A DNA stretch of 64,000 nt from Panicum virgatum (lineage: Eukaryota; Streptophyta; Magnoliopsida; Poales; Poaceae): positions 44,311,674-44,375,673 of the forward strand of contig NC_053142.1 in the NCBI RefSeq assembly GCF_016808335.1, read 5' to 3'. Of the stretch, positions 33,901 through 45,744 are shown piece by piece. Position 1 is the stretch's first letter; every line of letters starts with the position of its first letter. Made by a program: the position numbers and the translations under genes. The notes beneath the pieces were generated by a model. That model was given only the letters and a program-made list of their open reading frames with translations. It did no database searches and was not told the DNA's origin.

Positions 33901-35474
33901 GATTCACCGTAGGTGTTAAAGATATATGGTCCATGAGATGCAAGGCCATAGAACCATGGGTGGGAGAATTGATGTGCACAGTTTGCGAAAGAGTGTCCAA
34001 GAGAACTCCGTGTATTTTCATCCAATTCATGCCAAGTATAATATCCACTCTCTGAGCTGGCAACAAGATCAAATGAGTGGCAAAAACTTTTTCTTGGAGC
34101 TTCAAAGGTACTTGTTTAGCAGTTTGATTCGTTGTTAATTGCCCCCCGGGTGAATGAATATTGTATGGTATCGCCATGCTTTCTATTTCCAACCCAAGTC
34201 TCATAGCACACTCTTTACTAATAAATGTGTGTGATGCACCCGAATCAAATAATATGGTAACAGGGTGATTATGAACTGAAAACGTACCCGCCATCACTTG
34301 AGCTCCCTCAGGAACATCCTCTAGCGTGGTATAATGCACGCATCCTGGCTTGAAATGAGCCACTTTTGGCTTCTGATTGTGCTGATTAGAACCCTGAACT
34401 TGTTTAGGTGGCATAGGGCATTCACGTGCAAAATGACCAACTTGACCACAGTTGTAACAGGGAGGGAAATTAGGGCGTACACCCTGCGGCTGCACCCACG
34501 TCTTCTGCACATTCTGCTGAGGCACCGGAGATCTGGCTACCCCTTGAGGCTGTGGGTATTGAGGTGGTCTATATCCCGACTGGTACTGTGTTGGCCTAAA
34601 ACTTGACCGCTGTTGCGGAGACCGATATGTGGTCTGATACTGTACTGGTCGGTACACCGGCCGATGCTGATAAGGTGCACGAGGGGGTCCGGTCTGAATC
34701 AGACGAAACCTCTGATTAGCCTGACTAGAAGATCCACCCATTGGTGCCTTCCTCTTTTTCTCTGCTTGGTGAGCTATACGGGCGTCCTCTTGAGTGATAG
34801 CCCCATTGACCAGCTCACTAAAAGTGTTGAATTTGAACATAATCAAGCGCTCCTGGAGCTTGCTGCTAAGCCCCTGCCTGAAGCATGCTTGTTTCTTTTC
34901 ATCTGTTTCCACATGATATCCAGCATACTGAGACAAGGTGTTGAAAGCTTGAGCGTATTGCATCACAGTATTATTGCCCTGTTTCAGAGCCAAGAACTCA
35001 TTGAGCTTCCTTCGAATAACCCCTTCAGGGATATGATGTGCCCTAAAAGATTCCTTGAACTCATTCCAAGAAAACCGAGTGTCAGCAAGGAACATAGCTA
35101 CGTGATTATCCCACCACGTACGTGCAGGACCTCTAAGTTGCTGAGGTGCAAATGATGCCTTGTCATTGTCATCATACTGATATAGAGTGAACTTGGACTC
35201 AATGGTCCGGAGCCAACTGTCAGCTTCCAGTGGCTCATCCGCCTTATGGAAAAGCGGGGGTTGAGTACCCAAGAACTCCTGATACCCAGGGACAGGCGGC
35301 TGGTAATGATTATGATTTCCATGCCGCAGTGCAGCACCCTGATGAACGAGCTGACGGAGCAGTTCCGTCTGTTCATCGAGTCAACATGGCCGCGATTGCC
35401 TCAACCAAATTGAGAGGCGGTGGCAGCGCATTAGCACCATTGGGCGCAGAGGAATCATTATCGGAGTTCGGCAT
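30966..35474 (-). pseudogene. Chromovirus gag-pol, frameshifted in gag and integrase
   Basis: Encodes capsid and the replication/integration enzymes of the element. The frame opens with ATG at 35474 (MPNSDNDSSAPNG) but meets a stop after ~34 codons near 35373. Gag-like sequence continues in another frame for about 1209 codons. Counting from 35272, approximate positions are: zinc knuckle [14 protein letters not shown] ~270; aspartic protease [11 protein letters not shown] ~340; reverse transcriptase with FIDDILIYS ~650; RNase H with [10 protein letters not shown] ~800; integrase zinc-binding region ~1020-1060; integrase core with MDF ~1085 and SDRGTQF ~1144. A second frameshift near 31760, before the last integrase acidic residue, moves the reading to a frame running to 30966. 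That frame ends in an SH3-like region (VGDHVYLRVSPM) and a chromodomain (FYKVQWSNHSEREATWE). A product spanning the whole polyprotein cannot be translated as written. Confidence 0.93.
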
Positions 35475-36109
35475 TCTGCAATTAATCATGAATCAATTAG
35501 TCCCAATATCTGATTAAATTAAATAATCATGATAGCAACTAATATTCAATTCATGAAAAATGCTGAATTTAGAACACTGATTATATAACTCAATAATTGT
35601 ATCACCACTTTTATGCCCCATAATTGCAACAAGAATAACTGGATCATGCATGAGGGAGACACAATCATTTTTGCATCATCTAGTGAATACAAAATAGGCC
35701 CTAACTAAATCTCAATATCACAAATCTTCGCGGTATAGATTTGGCAGTATCTCCCAAACTATACGTCCAAAAATTCATAACTTTTGCAAGCGAGTAGCTA
35801 TCAAAATACTCTACAACTTTCGTATAACTCGCATTCACCGCATGGATCGTCTTCACAAATTTTTACGTACTAAACTTCGATGCTATGAAAATTTTCAGAT
35901 TTCACACCGCATAATTACCATAAGTCGAACACTAAGATGATATTTTACAATGGGGTTACACACCTACAAGCTCAGTTCAGACATATACAAACCACATTCC
36001 TATCTTACATCAGAGTTATTCTAGTCATACTACAAGATCTAGTTGTCTCTAAGACATTTACCAAACTACAATACTATGTCAGCCCTTCCTGCATCCAAAG
36101 TCTAACTAC
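35475..36109 (-). other. Non-coding spacer inside the chromovirus
   Basis: AT-rich sequence between the upstream ORF and gag with no reading frame of note. Confidence 0.6.
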
Positions 36110-37195
36110 TCAACGCGGCGGCTGGTACTCGAAGACGCGCTCAACCTCGATCCCACGCGCGCGTAACTCCTCCTGCAGGCGTCCCACGTTCTGCTCGTTC
36201 ACTAAGATGGCTGTGGACCCTGCCTGAGGTGGAACGTCGTTCTGACCGACGGAACTCGCTGCATCAGACATCTCCTGAGGCCCAACTCCTGACTCAAAAC
36301 CTGACACTTGAGGTGGTGGCTCAGGTGGGGCTGCGGCCTGCTGCTGCTGAAGCTGCAATTGGTGCACGTTCCCTAGTGCAACCTGAAGCGCGTCCTGTAA
36401 GTGGTCAGCTAGAGCCTCCTGGTCGTCCACCTACTCAGTCAACTCCTCAATCTGCTGAGCCTGCTCCGCTAGCTGCTGTGTCTGCTCCGCTAGCTGCTGT
36501 GACTGCTCCTCTAGCTGCTGTGACTGCTCCGCAATCTGCTGAGCCTGCTCAACTATCCTCTGCTCCTGCTCCCAGAACTGCTGTGCCAACCCCACTACCT
36601 GCTGACTCTGCTCTGCGAGCTGCTGGCTCTGTCCTAAGATCTGCTGAGTCTGCTTCTGTGCTGTGGCGTGAGCTGTCCGAAGTCCCTGCCGATAGAGTGT
36701 GTTCTCACTCCTAAACTGGTCGCACACACCCAACATACCGGCGGCGTAGCGGGCAATCCTGGCCAAAGCTGGGATGTGGCCTGGAAGAGTAGGGTCCAAC
36801 AGAAGAGAAAACCGCTGCCTCGAGTACTCAGAAGTCACTCTGACAGGAAAATCAACCGTCGAAGCAGAGTAACTCGCAAAGATGGGCTCCTGCTCACAAA
36901 ACTGGGTAATGGCCATCGCAGCTGCACGATCCCAGACGCTCAAAATCTCAGCACCCTCAGTGTGCACCTCCCAAGGGTCTAACGGAAAGAGACCGAGGCG
37001 TGCCGGAACTCGCAGGCGGACCTCCCAACCAGAGATGCCCCCCTCGGAAGACACACGACCGTAGTACTGGGGAGGCTCAGTGTGGCCAAACTCCTGGAGC
37101 GCCTCCCATAGCAGCACGGGAAGGCCCTCACGGTGAAGACAAGTGGAACGCACCCACCCGTCCTCGTCAAAATGGAAGTCCGACAAGGCCGCCAT
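36110..37195 (-). pseudogene. Extra ORF upstream of gag (orf0-like), one in-frame stop
   Basis: The minus strand opens with ATG at 37195 (MAALSDFHFDEDGWVRS) and stays in one frame for 362 codons to 36110, broken only by TAG at 36431-36433. The first ~150 residues are a globular-looking acidic/aromatic region (LPVLLWEALQEFGH; PWEVHTEGAEILSVWDRAAA). Residues ~175-255 are a long Gln-rich run of QQ(L/I)xEQ-type 7-residue repeats, a strong coiled-coil candidate. Past the stop the frame is again Gln/Pro-rich and ends VERVFEYQPPR. Single extra ORFs in this place are known in some rice gypsy elements (orf0); their function is unknown. The sequence directly before the ATG resembles a splice acceptor (TTTTTCGCAG), so a spliced subgenomic transcript is possible. 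Confidence 0.75.
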
Positions 37196-38285
37196 CTGCG
37201 AAAAACGCCGATAGCGGTAAGGAACATTCCCAAAAGAAAATACGAACTCATAACTTATAAACCGGTTAACATTTGCAGCACTCTGGAAAAACAAAATTCT
37301 TTTAATTTCAAACTTCCAACAAAAATTCACAACACGAGTAACTCGCTAACCCATTTTTACAATGCAATGAATGGTATTATGCATGATCGTCCTACGTCAC
37401 CCTTCCAACAAAATTTGCCGACAATAATAGGGCATTATACGTGGTCTTTCGGTTGCAACATACGCTCTAAATTATATAATCGATTTCTACACGCCTTAAC
37501 TTACGCATTCGTTTGTTAGTGTACCTGCAGAAAACACATGATATACAGATATCTGCATATATCCACGACTGAACCCTTCGTGCCAGCACACACGAACGGC
37601 CCCCATGTGTCCTACGCCACATGGGTAACACATATACAGTTGCCCACATATTCACACATACATCACCATCCACTATAGAGATGGCGCCCATGCGTTTAAC
37701 GCTGCATGGACAGCGCTGCATACGTTACCGAGGCAACGTATTCACTTCCCGTACAAATCGCCTTACGGGCCACCCAAGGGTAAACGTGTCCCAAGGTACA
37801 CGGTCATAACCAATCGCATGACAGATTTACATCTCGTAACATTGCCTTACGAGATGGCCGTGCTCACAATCACACGGTGGGAAGTCCGCGCTCCATATCA
37901 GGCGGCAGATAGCGACAGGCTCATTTGAATGGAGCCTTATCACCTCCTCGTATGCTTATCATACGGGACCCGCGCACGTATGAAACACGTGGGCTATTCT
38001 AAGGACTACCAAGAATGCTCACCTTGCTTACCTCAGCGTAGGTGCGTCGTTACAATATTAAGTAAGGGTTGAGCAAGAAATTAAGGTTTAACAGAAAGAA
38101 TTGTGCTGGAAGTCAGTGAATATAAATATTGCCACCAATTTATAAATAACCAAGTACTATGTAGGGCTTAATACGGATTTAATCGTAAAGCGCGACTGAA
38201 ACGATTTTCCTTATACCCCAGAAATTCGTTTTTAATTTTGAAAGTCTAGAAAATAGTCACATCCGTACCACCCCTGGTGTATTTC
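37196..38285 (-). other. Untranslated leader of the chromovirus
   Basis: About 1.1 kb between the primer-binding site and the extra ORF with no substantial reading frame. Confidence 0.65.
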
Positions 38286-38298
38286 GGCTCTGATACCA
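38286..38298 (-). promoter_or_regulatory. Primer-binding site (tRNA-Met) of the chromovirus
   Basis: On the minus strand the sequence reads TGGTATCAGAGCC starting two bases inside the 5' LTR end. This is the usual initiator tRNA-Met complement in plant LTR elements. It fixes the element's orientation. Confidence 0.93.
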
Positions 38299-38300
38299 GC

Positions 38301-41300
38301 TGTGACAGAACCGCCAAATTAAAACTCAAATTAAGCAAAATGGCCATCATTTGAACACATCAGGCACATTTGGCTTAACGGTTTAATTTGACAGTCCTTT
38401 CGAAACCGACATTCTGATCGAAACAAACACCAGTAGTCCCACGCGAAGGTGAGCGCAGGCAGTACAAACATAACGACTACATATAAATACGATTACAATA
38501 CCGAGTAGAGTACATTAAGTTCTACAGACCTGGTTTAATTACATAAATAATGTACAAGAGCAACTTTATTTTAAAACAAAGTCCGATATAGAAACCTGAC
38601 GTCTATAATACATGAAGCGCCGTATCGAATCACACACTCAGCCCACGGGTGTGTGATTTAGAAACTATAAATGACTAAGCATCTGGTCCCGCCACCTCCC
38701 AACCATCCGCGCCAAGCTGTATAAACTTAGCACAACAAGGGCAGAAGTTGATCCCATCTTGACCTGAAATAGTTTGAGCCACAACCCTGAGTATACTGAT
38801 ACTCCGCAAGACTTACCCGACCATGGGTATACATAGCCCACTATCTAGACATGCATGGCTCGCTGGCTGTGGGTTGTTTTGCGGAAAAACAATTAAGAGT
38901 GAGTCCTTACTTTCAATATTTTAGCTCAAGATTAGGAATGGTTACCTATTTTCTACGGTTTGCATTTCTATGCCAATCAGTGTGGAAAAACAATTGATTA
39001 GGTACAACTATACTGATCGTCTCATTCTCTTCCATATCCTTACTACGATGTGACTCGGAGATCAAGGTGCTCATGTCCGCGAGCGACTGACGGCGAATCA
39101 ATCCGATTTAACCTTGCAAGGTGGACCTAACCAACACGGCACGTATTTGCCCCGTCGGACAATACAAACCAACCATTCCCTCCCCGCCTCGAACTACAGA
39201 TCTGCCCCACCTACATATAGTCAGCCGGGCTCAACAAGAGACCACCAAAAGTAAACATATGCATCCCAATTCTCCGCGACTACCCGACTCGCCCTAACGG
39301 GTGGTGATGAAGTTCTGTACTTTCGAAACAAGGCAGTACTCGGCTTACCGGTTTCGACTACCTCCTACTCCCGGTATGAGGTTAGTACAAATCAAACCTG
39401 ATCAGCAGGGCCGACAACGGTACGGTCCTTAACCGACACAGACGGGGCTAGACAGTTCCCGTCCGGTCTCCAATTCTTTTCCTTTCCTCCATATTCCAAC
39501 ATTCCATAATCAAACCATAAAGACATCCTATAGCTCGCGAGTAACAGGACATTACTCGACTTCTACCGAATCCTAATTTTAGCATGGCAAGGATAATGAC
39601 ATATACATACTAGTATTCCGACCAATGGAACCTAGGAATCATGCAACTAGGGTTTCATCCAAGCCTAGAAACTTAATGCATAAGCAAGTAAATACATATA
39701 TAACATTTCATAAGTTAAAATAATAGGTTATGCTCCGAGGCTTGCCTGCGGGCTGCTGCTCAGTGCTGGTGTCAACTGGGCCTTGGGCCGGGTCGTCACG
39801 AAACTCCTGCTGGGCTGGCTCCGTCTGCTCCTGCGGCTCCGCGATCACCTCGTATACGACTTCCTCGGTCGCGGATTCTATATGTATGCATATGAAACAA
39901 TGAGTAAATGTCATGCATATGAGACAATGAGTAAATGCCAACATGACTTTGCCATTAGATGATAAACATTAAACAAATTAACAATTTACATAAAAGGATG
40001 CAAGTATGGTGATAAACAACTTTAACCCTAAGTGCTAGGAACAATTAGAGGCCAAATTATCAATTAGAGCATGATTTACTATAAAATAAAATATGACTAG
40101 CAAAGACATTATTATTTGCCTCTTATAATTTGTATAAAAATCTACATGTAAAATAAATATTATTATACCTATACACATATTTAAGTTTGGTTACATATCA
40201 TATTCATATACTAAACTAGGTCCTATGAGTATGAAAATTTTATGGTGGATCACTCATGTTTAAAATAAGCTACTGCAAAAATTTCATAATTTTTAGATTA
40301 ACAGATCTATAGAAATTAATTAAGAAATACTAAACACAATCTAAATTATTGCAGGGGTAAAAAGGTCATTTTGCCACTGTGGATATTTTTCCTCCATAGA
40401 TCTTACTCTAACAAATCCAACAAAATTTATTTCATATTTTTTGCATTTTTCCTTGAATTTATATGGAATTTACAATTCACAGCCGAAATAAACACAAAAT
40501 AAATAAAATCCCCCCTACCCCACTGACCAGCGGGCCCCACTGGTCAGTGGGAGGGGGTTCTTCCCCTGCTCGGCCACGCACGGTGCGGCGTGCGGCGGCG
40601 CGCTAGGCGCAGGCCAGGGGCCCTCGGCGGCGGCGGCCGGCGGCGACCCGCGCGGCGGCGCACCAGCAGCAGCGCCGTGGGACCCACGCACGTGCAGCCA
40701 AGCGGCGTGGCGGTCGGCGCCGGCGAACCCTAGCGGCGGCGCTAAGCAGAGGAGGCGGCGGCGCGGCTCGGGCCGGCGGCGGCGGGCCCAGGCGACGGTG
40801 GGGCGGGGCGGCTCGAGCATCAGTGCACCCAGGCGGCTCTGGTGCGCGTGCAAGGGTGGCAGGGGGGTGGCGCAAGCGTGGCGCGCAGCGGGCGGCGGCG
40901 GCAAGCACGGCGGCCGGCGGCGACATGGCGCGGAACGAGCGTGGAAACCTCGCGAACGCGAAGGAACGTGGAGAGCATGAGCACCAGTGGCTCACCTAAG
41001 GTCGATTTGAGCTGCTGGGCGAAGAGAATGGGGACCGGAGGTAGGAGTTCGACGGCGGAGTGGAGCTCGGGCGGCTTTAATGACTGGCGGCCGGAAAAGC
41101 TTCGGTTCCCGGCGATTTGGTCGATGAGGCTCGCGAAGGAGGGGTCGAGGAGGAAGCTAGGAAGGTTGTCGAGCTTTGGTTGCGGTGGATTTGAAATCCG
41201 TGGAGCGGAGCTCGCGGATTCGGGTGGAGACGATGAGCTTGCTCAAACGCCGTCCATGGCGAACTCAGGGAGGAGAAGGAGAGGAACGCGAGGCGCAGGA

Positions 41301-41540
41301 GGGAGCGAGGCAGGTGGCGAGCTCGGGGAGAGGGGCGTGGTCCCTTGGCGACGCTCGACGGCCGGGAAACCGGGATCGGCTTCCACGACGGCAACGACAC
41401 AGCGATGGAGAGGCTTCGGGAGGCGTCGGCGCCATTACTGCGAACGTGCAGCACAGGGAGAAGGGAGGTGAGAGCATGACAGGTGGGGTCCACGTGTAAG
41501 GTTTGATTTTCATTTAATCCCTAATTTTTGGATTGTTACA
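38301..41540 (-). repeat. 5' LTR of the chromovirus (3240 bp)
   Basis: Direct repeat of 27651-30893 with scattered substitutions and a few 1- to 5-bp indels (for example near 39180 and 41340). In element orientation it is the upstream LTR because the primer-binding site adjoins it. Confidence 0.95.
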
Positions 41541-41545
41541 CTAGT

Positions 41546-42177
41546 ACACGCTGCTTCAGGATCCGTGTGGCTTGTGTGTGGTTTCCGCAAATAGCAGAGG
41601 CTCCACCTGCCGCGCCAGCGGCTCCGATGGGCAGATTGCGAGCGAGGAGAAAAGAAGCTTATCTTTCCTGTGTGAAGGGGATCGGAGGTTCCGTGGAGTT
41701 GTTAGCTCGGCGGCGGCGGCAAGCGCGCGTCAACACTTCGGGAAGCCCGGCTGTGTGTGTGTGTGTGTCCGCGCCCAATGGCTTTCCTGAACCCGGGCGC
41801 GTCTGGGCCGAAACGGCTCGGTTGGTGTCCGTCCGTATCTCTGGACACGAAGCTGGCTAGATAGCTAGGTAACTACAGTACTCAACAGAATGCAGGTGAT
41901 ATGGCCCTGTCTTGGTTCCAAACGGCTGCTAGCTACTCCTTCAGATATCAGGACAAGGCCGGTCGCCGGAGCTATGGCCATGCCTCAGCTCAACACGGGT
42001 AGTTGACGCTCGAGACGTTTCCCGAGAGGACAGGGTATCGACCGAGACCAGCCAAAAGCCGGGAGCCCGGAACAAACCTGACCCTGAAGGACGCCAGGTC
42101 AAGACTGTACTGACGCCTCGCCCCGTATGCCATTACAGCACGGGGACCAGCTCTGAGGCCCGGTTGTCTGCGCCAGT
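41546..42177. other. Intergenic, no gene seen
   Basis: This is the right flank of the retrotransposon. It includes a (TG)n run near 41753-41768 and ORFs without recognisable domains. It was contiguous with sequence ending at 27650 before the insertion. Confidence 0.4.
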
Positions 42178-42425
42178 AAGTGCTAAGAAATTTTGACTGC
42201 TAATTTGAACCCTGAAGAATCTTAACAAGATCTTTGACCGCGAGATTTTTGACCGCGTGATTAGAGGATGGTTACTGTAGTATTAATGTAGTCAATAATC
42301 AATTAATTACCATTATTAGATTCGTCGCGAAAAGTAATATCCATTTCTAAAAAAGTTTTACAAATAAACTTCATTTAGCACTCCATGTATGCAAGATTTC
42401 TTTCTCGACTTGTGTGCGCTAGGAC
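42178..42425. mobile_element. MITE remnant ('attagattcgtcg' family)
   Basis: A degenerate relative of 13843-14125. It shares 'gtgattagaggat(a/g)gttactgta', 'attaccattattagattcgtcg' and 'aaacttcatttagcactcca'. Ends are unclear. Confidence 0.55.
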
Positions 42426-42622
42426 AACCAAACAAGGCCTGAATCTGCCCTCGCCCCAGCACTTGCGGGCGGTCTCGGTCCCGAACCGCGAGTACTGTCT
42501 GAACTCGCCCCGTGCTGTTTGCGCGAGACAAACAAATAGAGAGCGCATTTGCCAAAGCCTTTGCCGTTTTCGACGGAGTTCATCGAGGGCATGCAGTTCA
42601 GGGACGGGCAGCTATTCGTTCG

Positions 42623-42716
42623 TTCGGCAAAGCGATAGCGATTCTGGTTTCATAGAAAAAAAGGAGGGGTTCGGCAAAGCGATAGCGATTCAGGTTTCAT
42701 AGAAAAAAAGGAGGGG
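42623..42716 (+). repeat. 47-bp tandem duplication
   Basis: The 47-bp unit beginning 'ttcggcaaagcgatagcg' and ending 'aaaaaaaggagggg' occurs twice back to back (42623-42669, 42670-42716) with one difference (ttctgg/ttcagg). It lies 22 bp from a solo LTR. Confidence 0.92.
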
Positions 42717-42738
42717 AAGGGAGAAGAGGTGTGTAGGT

Positions 42739-45639
42739 TGTCACACCCCAAGGAAAAAAAGGAAATAAAATTTTCCTCGCTGGGCCCACCCGTCAGCCTC
42801 CTCTCCTCCTCCTCTCTATTCTGCTCGGCGCGCTGCACGCGTTGCCGCCGCCGGCCATCCTCGTGCCACGCACCAGCGATCCTCGTTCCGCGTGAGTCCT
42901 TATCCGCGTCGAGTCCGCCCCCTCGCCCTCTCCTCGTCCATTTAGAGAGCCCGGCCCCATCTTTCCCCTCCCCCAAACCCTAGCCCTCCATTGCCGCCGC
43001 CCCGAGCTCCCTCGCCGTCGTCGATTCATCGTCTCCGGTCGGTCTCTCGATTCCTCGTGCGGGGAGCTCCCTCTCACCCTCCTCCTTCGATTCCCCTCCT
43101 CACTCGGTCCTTTCCTTCGTCGTGCAGGTGCCCCGGCGAACCTCGCCGTCCGCCGCCGCCTAGCGCCGTCGCGCCGCCCGTCCGTTGCTGCTCTCCGCCC
43201 GTGCTCTTGCCGGTGAGGTTCGCCGCCTCCTCCTCATCACCGTGCGCGCCTCCCCTGGCCTGTGCCGGCCCTGCTCTGCTCGCCCCCTCGACCACCGCCG
43301 CCGGCGTCGCGCCTTGGCGCGTGGGCGCGCCCCGGCGCTGGGTCAAGGTGGGCCTTGGCCTTGACCCGGCCTGGTGGGGCTGCCCGTCTTGGTGGGGCCG
43401 CCCGGCCCCCTGGGCCCACCTGTCGGTGGCCAGGGTGGCTGGCCGTGCGGTGGAGCTAGCGTTTAGGGTTTCTTGATTTGTGCTGTAATTTTGGAAAATG
43501 CGTAGAAATTTGTGTATAGCTCCGAAAATTATAAAACTTGTTTTGTTGGATATGTATCACTGAGATCTACTTAGATTTTTTTTTGTATGTTTGACTCCTA
43601 TTTGTTAGGGTTTTAGTGTGTTTTCTTTTGCTTTGTCCGAAAATGGTTTAATATAGAACTTTTTACTGGAAAGTGATAAAAGGGCGAAACCAGTTTTGTT
43701 AGCTTTATTTTCATGCATAGTATCTATGATAATTTTCTTGGATTTGTTTAGTTAAGTTTGCATGCCTTTTCTGATTTATCTTGTTTAGAGTGGCTGAAAA
43801 TTGATCTATTTATGATTAGTTATAGGAAAATGTTTTTGCTGCAAAACCAATTTTCATGAGTTCCTGGTGATGTCCTCTGCCTGCTCAATTTAAAATGAGA
43901 TTTATGCTTGTCGTGTAGGTTTATTTCTTAATTCTTGCATCGCATTCATGCATTATAGTGACCGAACCATCGGAGGTCGAACCCGTGGAGCCCGTCGAGT
44001 CCGTTGAGCCCGAGCCCGGAGTCCCATTCGCGGTCGAGCCCGAAGTTAACCAAGACAAGCAGCTAAGTATATGTCCTTGCACCTATTTAATCTGATTTAG
44101 TTTAGTTATCTCACTCGGGTATTACTGGGTTATATAGTATGTATGTCTTGTATTTTGGTACCTACTCTCTTGCATTACCCATCCTTGAATTGTTATCCAT
44201 ATCCTTGTCACTTGTTAGTCAATGAACTACTTAATTTGACTAGATGCTTAGGCCTACTTAGAATACTTATATCGGTTGCCAGAAAAAAATGTTTTGGAGT
44301 ATCACACTTGCCGGTTATCCTTGTTGCACTGGTTCCGCTTGGTTGTAAGGGTTTGGTAGTACCGAAATTCAAGCAGAATGGTAGGGCCTAGAGAATGGAG
44401 TCTCATGGGAATAGTCCGCTTGGACCGATTAAGGAACGTCCGTGGGTGACGTCGGTTTTGAGTACGTTTCTGTGCTACCACATATCCAATATAATGGTAT
44501 GGATGAGCCAATTACCTTATTTGACTTGATCATTGATGTGCAGTATTAGATACGTGGCTAAGAGCTATGCAGAGAAGCTTAGTGTGTCCCCGAGTGGAAC
44601 TATGTGTAGGAAAGTTTAGAAATGTCCTCAGTGGAACTAAGTCTCAACGCGTAAGTTAGGTGTGAAAATTTCAATGATCGAGCCTTGTTGGGAACGGTTG
44701 ACGCGAGTACCCCATTATCCAACTTTAGCGGGTTGGGTGAGCCGCATGGTCCTTGCATCGTGTGGGTAAAGTAGTACCTCCTTGCAAGGTTATAATCAAT
44801 TCGAATTGCCGCGCTCTCGGTTATGAGCACGTTCTTTATCCCATGAACTCCTCGTAGAAGTGCGGACATGTTGGAATGGATTTTAGTAACTCGGGAATAA
44901 CTATGTTATTCTTAATATGTTCTACTAAAATTTAATGGGGTTCGGGCAACATTAATTAATTTTGCTAGGTGTTAGTTTAGAGAGCTCATGCTTATACAAT
45001 AATTACTTAATCTTAAAGCTTTTACTTGAGCCTTTGCATGATCCTTATTTATTTAATCGCGTAAGTCTTGCGAGTACCTTTGTACTCAGGGTGCTTCTAA
45101 CCCTAGTTGCAGGTGAACCGGAAGTGGTGTTCGGCCACTTCTACCCCGCCGATCCAGGCACGGGAGAGGAGTAGGTCGTTGAGGCTGAGATGGTGTCCTT
45201 GAGCAAGACATCATCATCGTAGTAGTTTTTATCGTAATCGAACTCCGCGAGAGCATGTAAATACAATAAATTTTAAGTTTCTGTTTAATATGGCTTTCGT
45301 GAGCCCAAGGCTTGTATTGGAAGTTAGCTGAACCCTCCTATATTGAACTTGTAATATTAAGATTCGAACTCTGGTATTGTAAAACTGCTCTTTATGGATT
45401 ATTGGCGATGTATTCGATTGTAAACGGTATGTGCATATGCTGATTCTGGGCGTATGTTAGAGTACATACTGGGACTACCGGATTTGATATTATTTTGGAT
45501 GAATGACGTGTCGGTTATTCGTGTCTCTAGATGTGGGATAACACGTGGCACGCTTTCCGACAAACACGTGTTAACTTTCATCTGAATGATAATGATTGAC
45601 GATTCATTTAAAATAGTATCAAATTGGGCGGTTCTCACA
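42739..45639 (+). mobile_element. Solo LTR of about 2.9 kb, probably Ty3/gypsy
   Basis: It begins TGTCACACCCCAAGG and ends CGGTTCTCACA. Flanking pentamers are TAGGT (42734-42738) and CAGGT (45640-45644), a 5-bp duplication with one change. Neither flank contains gag-pol. The interior has a GC-rich block (42780-43460), an AT-rich middle, and short Glu/Pro-rich coding-like stretches (EPVEPVESVEPEPG near 43990; FGHFYPADPGTGEE near 45140). The latter recall the E/P-rich ORF in the LTR of the neighbouring chromovirus. The long LTR and its start suggest a chromovirus relative. The genic-looking reading frames are best read as part of the LTR. Confidence 0.8.
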
Positions 45640-45744
45640 CAGGTGCAATGCGACGCTCATGATTACAGCATCATTCGGGTGTGCTGAATGATTGCTTATA
45701 GGTGGCGTCGCGGTACGGCCCCCCACCCTACCGGTTTTGAATTA

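Larger units (their letters stand above)
27651..41540 (-). mobile_element. Complete 13.9-kb Ty3/gypsy chromovirus (Tekay/Del-like)
   Basis: Two long direct repeats (27651-30893 and 38301-41540) enclose an internal region coding on the minus strand. The whole is flanked by a perfect 5-bp duplication, CTAGT, at 27646-27650 and 41541-41545. In element orientation the order is 5' LTR, tRNA-Met primer site, leader, an extra upstream ORF, gag, protease, reverse transcriptase, RNase H, integrase with C-terminal chromodomain, polypurine tract, 3' LTR. Very long LTRs plus a chromodomain point to the Tekay/Del clade. Rice RIRE3/RIRE8-type elements, as I recall them, share the upstream ORF. The two LTRs differ at 8 of their first 400 aligned bases by hand count, so the insertion is fairly recent. 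Frameshifts in gag and integrase and a stop in the upstream ORF suggest it is not autonomous. Confidence 0.95.

Noticed and set aside
42991..43476. 161-aa Pro/Ser-rich ORF that looks like a grass first exon
   Set aside because: It lies inside a 2.9-kb solo LTR with TG…CA ends and a 5-bp flanking duplication.
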